NCBI RefSeq assembly: GCF_030519655.1
Contig: NZ_JAUMIT010000003.1
Span: 186,001 to 250,000 of the forward strand
Direction of reading: 5' to 3'
Length of the DNA stretch: 64,000 nt
Source of the DNA: Wenyingzhuangia gilva
GTDB lineage: Bacteria; Bacteroidota; Bacteroidia; Flavobacteriales; Flavobacteriaceae
Shown here: positions 18,889 to 25,626 of the stretch, in pieces
Numbering within the stretch: the first letter of the stretch is position 1
Layout: the number at the start of each line of letters is the position of its first letter
Notes under the pieces: generated by a model
Databases searched by the model: none
What the model was told of the DNA's origin: nothing
What the model saw: only the letters and a program-made list of their open reading frames with translations
Program-made: the position numbers and the translations under genes

Positions 18889-18960
18889 TCGATTTGTTTG
18901 AGTTTTAAAGATACATAAGTTTTTATTTTATGGATTTATTTATCTCTAAAAAAAATAAAC

Positions 18961-18999
18961 GCAACTATGTTGCAATTAAGGAAAGATGTTTTATATTTG
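18961..18999 (+). promoter_or_regulatory. Promoter with overlapping palindromic operator, probable Fur/Zur-type box
   Basis: GCAACTATGTTGC at 18961-18973 is a palindrome with perfect 5-bp arms. TATATTTG at 18992-18999 is a perfect -7 element, and the TGTTG inside the palindrome falls at -33 spacing (19 bases to the -7 element). A repressor bound here would block polymerase. The operon it controls ends in a Fur-family gene, which makes an autoregulatory metal-responsive operator the simplest reading. Zinc over iron is inferred from the receptor and regulator types. Confidence 0.6.
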
Positions 19000-19023
19000 C
19001 CAAAGAAATAAAAAACATATACC

Positions 19024-19584
19024 ATGAAATTAAAAAAATTAGTGATTGCAATGTTAGTAGGATTGGCGTTTACCTCTTGTCAAAAAGATGATCCTATTAT
19101 TCCAAATGAAGAAGAAGTAATTACAACTGTAATTTATACGTTAACTCCAGAAGTAGCAGCAGAAGAAACAGTTGTTTTAAAATATTATTCAGATGGAACC
19201 AATACCAATAATGGTACCTATACTCAAACAGGTATTATTAAAAAGAATACAACCTATACAGGAGTTTTAAAAGTCTTAAATGAAACAACCGATCCTGTAG
19301 ATGATATAACGCTAGAGATTAAAGAAGAGGCTTTAGATCATCAGTTTTTCTTTACAAAACCTCAAGGAGTAAATATTAATTATACAGATAAAGATGATAA
19401 TCAACATCCAATTGGATTAAGTACTAAATTTATCACAGATAATGATTTTAATGGAGGGGACTTAACCATAACATTGAGACATCAACCAAATAAATCTGGA
19501 GCGAATGTTCCTGAAGGAGATATTACCAATGCAGGAGGAGAAACAGACGTAGAAGTTGTATTTAACTTAAATGATGAGAAATAA
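19024..19584 (+). CDS. Lipoprotein of a probable metal-uptake operon
   Basis: A 186-residue lipoprotein: signal peptide ending LAFTSC (Cys19), then an acidic linker and an all-beta domain (VIYTLTPEVAAEETVVLKYYSDG, GVLKVLNETTDPVDDITLEIKEEALDHQFFF). Similar small lipoproteins are often annotated in flavobacteria as 'type 1 periplasmic binding fold' proteins, but I see no real binding-protein fold and treat the function as unknown. It is the first gene of the operon and overlaps the TonB receptor by 14 bases. It may be a surface or periplasmic accessory to the receptor. His is sparse, so no obvious metal-binding cluster is visible. Confidence 0.75.
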   Translation: MKLKKLVIAMLVGLAFTSCQKDDPIIPNEEEVITTVIYTLTPEVAAEETVVLKYYSDGTNTNNGTYTQTGIIKKNTTYTGVLKVLNETTDPVDDITLEIKEEALDHQFFFTKPQGVNINYTDKDDNQHPIGLSTKFITDNDFNGGDLTITLRHQPNKSGANVPEGDITNAGGETDVEVVFNLNDEK

Positions 19585-21889
19585 AAGTTACGCTTTGTTT
19601 GTTATTCTTTTAATTTTAAATGTGATAACAACAAATGCTCAAAAATGTAATTATTCTTTATCAGGAGTTGTAATAGATAGTAGTAACGATAAACCCATTG
19701 TAGGGGCTAGTATTTATTTAGAAGGTTTAAACAAAGGAACCATTAGTGATTTTGATGGAAATTTTAAAATAGACTCCATTTGTGAAGGAAATTATCATTT
19801 AGATATTACCCATATTGGTTGCGAAAACAATCAACAATTTATAGAGATTCATGACAATACGAAAATTCGTATTGTCATGAATCATTTTGTGCAAATGCTA
19901 GATGGCGTTCATTTATTAGGACACAAAGCAGAAAATACTACACAAGCAGCTCAAAACATTAGCTCAAAAAACATTCAAAATAACGCTAATGAAAACCTAT
20001 CTAATTTATTAGGAACCTTAACTGGAGTAAGTACCTTAAAAAATGGAAGTGGTATCGCAAAGCCTGTTATACACGGAATGTATGGAAATAGAGTGACTAT
20101 TTTAAACAACGGAATTGCACAAAGTGGTCAACAATGGGGAAATGATCACAGTCCAGAAATAGATCCTTTAATAGCCAATAATATAAAGGTAATTAAAGGA
20201 GTAGGAGCTTTAGAATATCAAGGAAGTACTTTAGGAGCTGTGGTTCTAGTTACTCCTAAAGACATTAGTCAAGATCCACATTTACATGGTGCCTCTAATT
20301 ATTTTTTTCAATCTAATGGTCTAGGTAATGGATTGAATCTTACTTTAGAAAAAGGAGCTAAAAGTATTGCATGGAAAATAAATGGAACTGTTAAAAAAAT
20401 TGGAGATAGAAAAACAGCCAATTATTATTTAAACAATACGGGAAATCATGAAGCAAATTTGGCTTTACAGTTAAGAAAACAGTTTTCTGAAAATTGGGAG
20501 ACTAAAATCTATGCCAGTACTTTTAATACTGAACTAGGTGTTTTAAGAGGTTCTCATATTGGGAATTTAACTGACTTAACAGAGGCTTTGCAAAGAGAAA
20601 CTCCTTTTTTTACAGAAGATTCCTTTTCTTATAATATTGAATCTCCTAAACAAGAAGTACATCACCATTTATTAAAATTGTTAAACACCTATAAAATTAG
20701 TGATGATGAGTTTTATACATTTACCTATGCAGGGCAATTAAATATTAGAAAAGAATTTGATATTCGTAGAGGTGGACGTTCTGATATTCCTGCTTTGAGT
20801 TTAAATCAAATGACTCATTTTTTAGAAGCAAAACATCAAAATAAAATAGGAGATGACATTGAGTTTAAAAAAGGAATTCAATACACATTTACCAATAATA
20901 CAAACGATTCTGAAACAGGAATTTTACCTTTAATTCCAGATTATTTATCTCATCAAATAGGTGCTTTTGCTCTATTAAATAAAAGAATTAATAGATGGAT
21001 GTATGAAGTAGGAGCTAGGTATAATTTTACTTATCAAAATGTTGCTGCTATTTCTAAAACTACCCCAAGAACCATTATTAATTATAATAATAGATTTCAT
21101 AATGTAAATGTATCGGCAGGAGTTAGATACAGAACTTTGAAACAATTACACTGGGCTTTTAATATCGGTTTGGCTTCTAGAAACCCAGCTATCAATGAGT
21201 TGTATAGTAATGGTTTACATCAAGGAGTAAGCGGTATAGAAGAAGGAAATGTGAATTTAAAACAAGAAAATTCTATAAAAACAACTCTAGGTCTTGAAGG
21301 AAATGTATATCAGAAGTGGTTTTTTGAAACCTTGTTATATTATCAATATATTAAAGATTATATTTATTTAAATCCACAAGATGAATTTCGTTTAACTATC
21401 AGAGGAGCTTTTCCTGTTTTTACTTACGAGCAAACCAATGCACAGCTTTTTGGACTTGATTTAGGAACTAGTTATGCTTTTTCTGATGTTTTAAAAATGG
21501 GAGCAAAGTATAGTTTTTTACAAGGAGATAATTTGTCAGAAAATATTCCTTTAATCAACATGGCTGCAAACAATGCATTACTTACTTTAGATTATCAATT
21601 GCCTATTGAGAATACTTTTAAAAATACTTCAATTGGAATAGAATATCATTATGTTTGGAAACAAAATCATTTATTGACAAGTCAAGATTACGCTCCTGCT
21701 CCTGATGCCTATCAATTACTAGGGTTTAAATTTAGTACAGAAAAACATTTTGATAAAACCAAATGGTATTTTTATGCAAAAGGAAATAATTTATTAAATG
21801 TAGCTTACAGAGATTACTTAAACAGATTAAGATATTTTGCTGATGATACAGGAAGGAGTATTACGGTTGGATTTAGAATTTCATTTTAA
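19571..21889 (+). CDS. TonB-dependent receptor, ZnuD-like (probable zinc or metal uptake)
   Basis: A 772-residue receptor with signal peptide, a carboxypeptidase-like N-terminal domain (about 28-110: GVVIDSSNDKPIVGASIYLEG), plug (SNLLGTLTGVSTLKNGSGIAKPVIHGMYGNRV) and a barrel ending in VGFRISF. The plug contains NNGIAQSGQQWGNDHSPEID, a pattern I associate with metal- and haem-type receptors such as ZnuD. It overlaps the lipoprotein gene by 14 bases (start ATGATG) and is followed after 9 bases by a Fur-family gene. The operon suggests metal-repressed uptake. The specific metal is inference: the regulator looks Zur-like and no siderophore or haem gene is near. Confidence 0.85.
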   Translation: MMRNKSYALFVILLILNVITTNAQKCNYSLSGVVIDSSNDKPIVGASIYLEGLNKGTISDFDGNFKIDSICEGNYHLDITHIGCENNQQFIEIHDNTKIRIVMNHFVQMLDGVHLLGHKAENTTQAAQNISSKNIQNNANENLSNLLGTLTGVSTLKNGSGIAKPVIHGMYGNRVTILNNGIAQSGQQWGNDHSPEIDPLIANNIKVIKGVGALEYQGSTLGAVVLVTPKDISQDPHLHGASNYFFQSNGLGNGLNLTLEKGAKSIAWKINGTVKKIGDRKTANYYLNNTGNHEANLALQLRKQFSENWETKIYASTFNTELGVLRGSHIGNLTDLTEALQRETPFFTEDSFSYNIESPKQEVHHHLLKLLNTYKISDDEFYTFTYAGQLNIRKEFDIRRGGRSDIPALSLNQMTHFLEAKHQNKIGDDIEFKKGIQYTFTNNTNDSETGILPLIPDYLSHQIGAFALLNKRINRWMYEVGARYNFTYQNVAAISKTTPRTIINYNNRFHNVNVSAGVRYRTLKQLHWAFNIGLASRNPAINELYSNGLHQGVSGIEEGNVNLKQENSIKTTLGLEGNVYQKWFFETLLYYQYIKDYIYLNPQDEFRLTIRGAFPVFTYEQTNAQLFGLDLGTSYAFSDVLKMGAKYSFLQGDNLSENIPLINMAANNALLTLDYQLPIENTFKNTSIGIEYHYVWKQNHLLTSQDYAPAPDAYQLLGFKFSTEKHFDKTKWYFYAKGNNLLNVAYRDYLNRLRYFADDTGRSITVGFRISF

Positions 21890-21898
21890 TTTTTTACG

Positions 21899-22315
21899 AT
21901 GGATATAGAAACAAAATTTACAGCATTACTAAGAGATAGAAACCTAAAAGCAACTCCTAAAAGATTGGAGTTGCTTTCTGTGGTTGCAAATTATAACTCA
22001 GCAATACCGTATAGCGAAATTCAAAACAAATTACATCATTTTGATAGGGTTACACTTTATAGAACTCTTAATGCTATGTTAGATGGAGGAATTATTCATA
22101 AAGCATCAGTTAGCAGTGATGAGGTATATTATGCCATGTGTAGGGAATATTGTACATCGGAGTGTCATAATCACAAACATGTACATTTTAAATGTTTGCA
22201 ATGTTTGGAAGTATCTTGTGTAGATGTAACCAATCCAATTCAAATTCAAATCCCTAATGTTGTCATTAAACAAGTGGAGATCGAGGTGAGCGGAGTTTGT
22301 GAAAAGTGCATCTAA
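21899..22315 (+). CDS. Fur-family metal-dependent repressor (Zur-like)
   Basis: A 138-residue repressor with the winged-helix N-terminal domain (KATPKRLELLSVV, FDRVTLYRTLNAMLDGGIIH) and a C-terminal dimerisation/metal domain. Visible metal features are HNHKHVHFKCLQCLEVSC and a terminal CEKC, giving two CxxC pairs for the structural zinc, plus the His-rich sensing segment. Its position as last gene of a receptor operon suggests it represses its own transcription through the palindrome at 18961-18973. Its His/Cys layout fits Zur at least as well as Fur; manganese sensing is not excluded. The stop codon directly abuts the stop of the convergent bestrophin gene. Confidence 0.9.
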   Translation: MDIETKFTALLRDRNLKATPKRLELLSVVANYNSAIPYSEIQNKLHHFDRVTLYRTLNAMLDGGIIHKASVSSDEVYYAMCREYCTSECHNHKHVHFKCLQCLEVSCVDVTNPIQIQIPNVVIKQVEIEVSGVCEKCI

Positions 22316-23203
22316 TTACATTACAAAAAACGAATCAATTTCTACAGGGTATGGTGCTTTTTTATTGTCAATTAATTCTTTTAAATCGGTTTCAATAGTA
22401 ATGGCTATGCTTGTTACAGAAGTATCTGTAGGTCTATTTTCAAAAGGATCTTGAAGACTTTGTGCTATTTTTTCAAGCAAGAAAAATGGCAAAGAAATTA
22501 TAATCAATAAAGGAATTTCTGCAATGCTATGTAGGTTGGTTAAAGACAGTGATAAGGTAATTAAGAAAATATAAATAGAAAAATGTAAGGTAATTCTATA
22601 GGTTTTTGGAAATGCGGTGTTTTTAATTCTTTCAGCTTTTCCCATAGAAGCACATAAATTTTGAACGGTACTATCTAACTGTATTTGTTGAAAATTATTA
22701 ATTTTTTGTTGCTGATGTAAAGTGTTAATATCCTTAGATTGTAGGTTGATTAAACACAACGGAGCATTGGTGTATTCTTTAGCGACATTAAAATCATCAC
22801 TAGAGATATACTGATTTATTTTAGACAAAGGATTTTGTTCTCTCAATCGTTGTCCTAAGGAATGAGCCCAAGCAATTTGTCTTAAAGCTATTTTTTTGAT
22901 TAAGTGATGGTCTTTTTCGGTACTAAAGTTTTTAAGTTGAATAACCAAAGATCTAGAATCGTTTACAATAGCTCCCCATATAATTCTAGCTTCCCACCAA
23001 CGCTCATAAGATTGATTTATTTTAAAAGAAAGCAATAAGGCGATGGCAGTACCTAAAAATGTACCAATACTCACAGGAATATTTAGGTCTGGAGAATAGA
23101 GAGAAAAGGTGTAAGTGGTTAAAGAAAAAAGAGTCACAATAAGAACATCCCACTTAATTAAACTCAACCAATATTTTAATGGAATTCTTTTTTCTAAAAT
23201 CAT
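22316..23203 (-). CDS. Bestrophin-family (UPF0187) ion channel
   Basis: A 295-residue membrane protein with four expected transmembrane helices (about 20-40, 45-65, 205-225, 232-250). The family signature INQSYERWWEARIIWGAIVNDSR and the later IPLLIIISLPFFLLEKIAQSLQDPFEN (the calcium-clasp/neck-like region in bestrophins) are clear. Bacterial homologues form pentameric channels; the Klebsiella one conducts cations. The stop codon adjoins the convergent fur stop with no spacer and no terminator. Its promoter region holds a long dyad (23229-23268). Confidence 0.9.
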   Translation of the reverse strand: MILEKRIPLKYWLSLIKWDVLIVTLFSLTTYTFSLYSPDLNIPVSIGTFLGTAIALLLSFKINQSYERWWEARIIWGAIVNDSRSLVIQLKNFSTEKDHHLIKKIALRQIAWAHSLGQRLREQNPLSKINQYISSDDFNVAKEYTNAPLCLINLQSKDINTLHQQQKINNFQQIQLDSTVQNLCASMGKAERIKNTAFPKTYRITLHFSIYIFLITLSLSLTNLHSIAEIPLLIIISLPFFLLEKIAQSLQDPFENRPTDTSVTSIAITIETDLKELIDNKKAPYPVEIDSFFVM

Positions 23204-23228
23204 AAAAGTAGTTATTTGTATAAAACAA

Positions 23229-23268
23229 AATTCGATTTTGAATCTAGCTAAAGATACAAAATCGAATT
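23229..23268 (-). terminator. 12-bp dyad after the NlpE/META gene (terminator or bestrophin operator)
   Basis: AATTCGATTTTG and its exact complement are separated by 16 bases. On the minus strand the dyad follows the NlpE/META gene and runs into a T-rich tail, so it can terminate that operon. It also covers the place where the bestrophin promoter should be (TATCTTTA lies in the loop). Confidence 0.5.
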
Positions 23269-23301
23269 CCGTGAGATGTTTTTTAAGGGGGCTGTTTTTA
23301 T

Positions 23302-24072
23302 TTATTTCTGTACGATAGCAAATTTAGCCAAAGGAGCCATTCTTGCTTTGTTTAAAGAAAGTGTATCGTTTTTAATGGTATAGTTATCGGCTGTTTCTAA
23401 AACTTTTAATAAAGGTGCTTCATAAGGAGTATTAAAACATAGCTTTTGCGTAGATGCCAATTTGGTGAATGATATTCTATTCCCATGTTTTAACATAAAG
23501 TTTCCATGAAAATTATTACAACCAGCATTTCCAGTAATATCATCACTAGAACTATTTAAAGTGAAATAAGGTATGGTATTGTTTTCTTTTTCGATTATTT
23601 GTCCTTCCAATTCTATCAATTCCCATTGAACATCTGTAAGCATTTTGTCTATGGCTATTTTAGCAAGTACGTACTGAGTTGCCAAAGCACCTTTGATGTT
23701 TTCGTTTTGTTTGTTTAATTGAATCAAAGTGTTTTCTCCAACCATGTAAGTTTTTCCATCAATAATAATATTACTTCCGATTTCATCCCAAGAGAAGTTT
23801 CCTTTTTTGGTTATAAAATCATCACTTTTTCCAAGGTATTTAATTTTTTTGGTGTAAGTTAGGTCATCATTAATACTTATTTTGGTAACAATACCATCAC
23901 AGTCAGCACAAGGAAGCGTACCCGTGTAAGTTCCTGCCCAGTCTAAAGAATTTTTACTGCTATGTTCATCAAGAAAAGCAGCATCAATATGATGTGAATT
24001 GTGTTTTTCTGAGGTTTTGCAACCTGTAATCAAGATGGTTAATATTGCGAATACTAATAGGTTAGTTTTCAT
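23302..24072 (-). CDS. NlpE-like and META (HslJ-like) two-domain lipoprotein
   Basis: A 256-residue lipoprotein (lipobox ITGC, Cys18). The first domain (about 43-135) carries the NlpE signature WAGTYTGTLPCADCDGI with the CxxC pair Cys55/Cys58; NlpE is a copper- and adhesion-sensing envelope lipoprotein in E. coli. The second domain (about 145-253) is a META/HslJ domain with DVQWELIELEG and GNAGCNNFHGNFML. Such fusions are common in Bacteroidota. It overlaps the upstream cation efflux gene by 4 bases (ATGA), so the two are translationally coupled, which suggests a link between metal efflux and envelope stress. The metal bound, if any, is not known. Confidence 0.85.
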   Translation of the reverse strand: MKTNLLVFAILTILITGCKTSEKHNSHHIDAAFLDEHSSKNSLDWAGTYTGTLPCADCDGIVTKISINDDLTYTKKIKYLGKSDDFITKKGNFSWDEIGSNIIIDGKTYMVGENTLIQLNKQNENIKGALATQYVLAKIAIDKMLTDVQWELIELEGQIIEKENNTIPYFTLNSSSDDITGNAGCNNFHGNFMLKHGNRISFTKLASTQKLCFNTPYEAPLLKVLETADNYTIKNDTLSLNKARMAPLAKFAIVQK

Positions 24073-24953
24073 GATAATTTATTTTGATGATATGGTTCTA
24101 TATGTATTAAAATATGTCCTAGATTAGGAACTTTTTGATGTAACGTGTCTTTTAATAGATGCGATATTTCATGGCCTTTTGTGACTGATATTTCTCCGTT
24201 TACTCTTGCATGTAAATCTACATGATGATGCATTCCTGCTTTTCTTATAAAACATTTTTCAGTTCCCATAATTCCAGGAACTGTTTCAGATACTTTTCTG
24301 ATTTCTTCAATTAAATCATCATATCTATGTTCATCCATAATTTCTCCTAAAGCAGGTCTAAAAATATGATAAGCATTGTATATAATAATTCCTGATGCAA
24401 CCAACGCAGCCCAATCATCGGCCGTTTCATATCCATTTCCTAAAGTAACAGCAATTAATATACCAATAAATGCAGCAATAGAAGTTAAAGCATCGCTTCT
24501 ATGATGCCATGCATCTGCTTTTAATGATGAACTATTGGTTTTGTGACTATTATGGATGACAATTCTATATGAAATTTCTTTCCATATAATAATAATTCCC
24601 AAAACATATAAAGTCCATGTATGCGGTACTTTATGAGGGGTTTGTATGTTGATAATACTTTTATAAGCGATGATGATAGCAGAAGCTACTAAAAACACCA
24701 CCACCAGAAAAGTCATTAAAGGTTCTATTTTACCATGTCCATAAGGATGATTTTCATCAGCAGGTCTTTTGGCATATTTTAAGCCAAGTAAAACTAATAA
24801 AGAAGAAAAAATATCAGAAGTAGATTCAATAGCATCCGCCACCAAAGCATAGGAATGTCCTACAATTCCAGTAACTCCTTTTATTATAGCTAAAAGAATA
24901 TTTCCAAATAAGCTAAAGTAAATAGTTTTTATTGCTTTTTTTTGATTACTCAT
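24069..24953 (-). CDS. Cation diffusion facilitator transporter
   Basis: A 294-residue CDF transporter with six transmembrane helices followed by a cytoplasmic ferredoxin-like domain (about 205-294) holding MHHHVDLHARVNG and GHEISHLL. Transport-site motifs are VADAIESTSD in helix 2 and HHRSDALTS in helix 5. Compared with FieF/YiiP (DxxxD and HxxxD) helix 2 has Glu in place of the first Asp, so the site reads ExxxD/HxxxD. Substrates of the family are Zn, Cd, Fe, Mn or Co exported against protons; the substitution makes me unwilling to name one. It is the first gene of the two-gene unit with the NlpE/META lipoprotein. Confidence 0.9.
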   Translation of the reverse strand: MSNQKKAIKTIYFSLFGNILLAIIKGVTGIVGHSYALVADAIESTSDIFSSLLVLLGLKYAKRPADENHPYGHGKIEPLMTFLVVVFLVASAIIIAYKSIINIQTPHKVPHTWTLYVLGIIIIWKEISYRIVIHNSHKTNSSSLKADAWHHRSDALTSIAAFIGILIAVTLGNGYETADDWAALVASGIIIYNAYHIFRPALGEIMDEHRYDDLIEEIRKVSETVPGIMGTEKCFIRKAGMHHHVDLHARVNGEISVTKGHEISHLLKDTLHQKVPNLGHILIHIEPYHQNKLS

Positions 24954-25046
24954 AATGAGGATAGGACATTTGTCGTGTTTTTTACAAGACTATAAAGATA
25001 CAAAATAGTGATTGATATGTTATTTACAAGAGTATTTGTAGATAAA

Positions 25047-25080
25047 AAAAACACCTTTTACTAGAGTAAAAGGTGTTTTT
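25047..25080 (-). terminator. Terminator after the FKBP gene
   Basis: Perfect 15-bp arms (AAAAACACCTTTTAC and complement) around a 4-base loop, 24 bases downstream of the stop codon. Confidence 0.9.
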
Positions 25081-25103
25081 AATATTTTAATAATGTTAAA
25101 GAG

Positions 25104-25532
25104 TTAGTTTACAGCAACTAATTCAATATCAAAAATTAAGTCTTCACCAGCCAATGGGTGATTTGCATCTAATACCACTTCTTCTTCTTCAATTCCAACA
25201 ATTAATAAAGCTTGAGTTTGTCCATCTTCACGACTCGCTTGTAATTGCATTCCTACCTGAGGCTCTAAATCTTCTGGTAATTGAGTTTTAGGTAATTTAA
25301 AAACTGCTTCTTCATTTCTAGCACCATAAGCTTCTTCCGCAGGAATGGTAACTTGTTTGTTATCGCCAATAGTCATTCCATCAACAGCAGTATCAAAACC
25401 TGGTATCATTTGTCCAGCTCCAACAGTAAACTCTAAAGGTTCTCTTTCTCTAGAACTATCAAATACTTGCTCGTTTGTTAATTTTCCTGTGTAATGTACT
25501 TGTACAGTACTTCCTTGTTTTGCTTGAGACAT
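25104..25532 (-). CDS. FKBP-type peptidyl-prolyl isomerase, SlyD-like
   Basis: A 142-residue cytoplasmic prolyl isomerase and chaperone. The FKBP core is split (VQVHYTGKLTNEQVFDSS and PGFDTAVDGMTIGDNKQVTIPAEEAYG) around an insert-in-flap domain (about 70-120), and closes with LDANHPLAGEDLIFDIELV, the SlyD hallmark. The His/Cys-rich metal-binding tail of E. coli SlyD is absent, so nickel handling is unlikely. It is transcribed alone. Confidence 0.93.
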   Translation of the reverse strand: MSQAKQGSTVQVHYTGKLTNEQVFDSSREREPLEFTVGAGQMIPGFDTAVDGMTIGDNKQVTIPAEEAYGARNEEAVFKLPKTQLPEDLEPQVGMQLQASREDGQTQALLIVGIEEEEVVLDANHPLAGEDLIFDIELVAVN

Positions 25533-25626
25533 ATCTCTCTGTTTTTTAATTTGAACGAGTAAAGTTATGGTTTTCTATAGAGATGACTAAATGATTTAGG
25601 TATTAATTCCTATGAATTTTAGGTAG

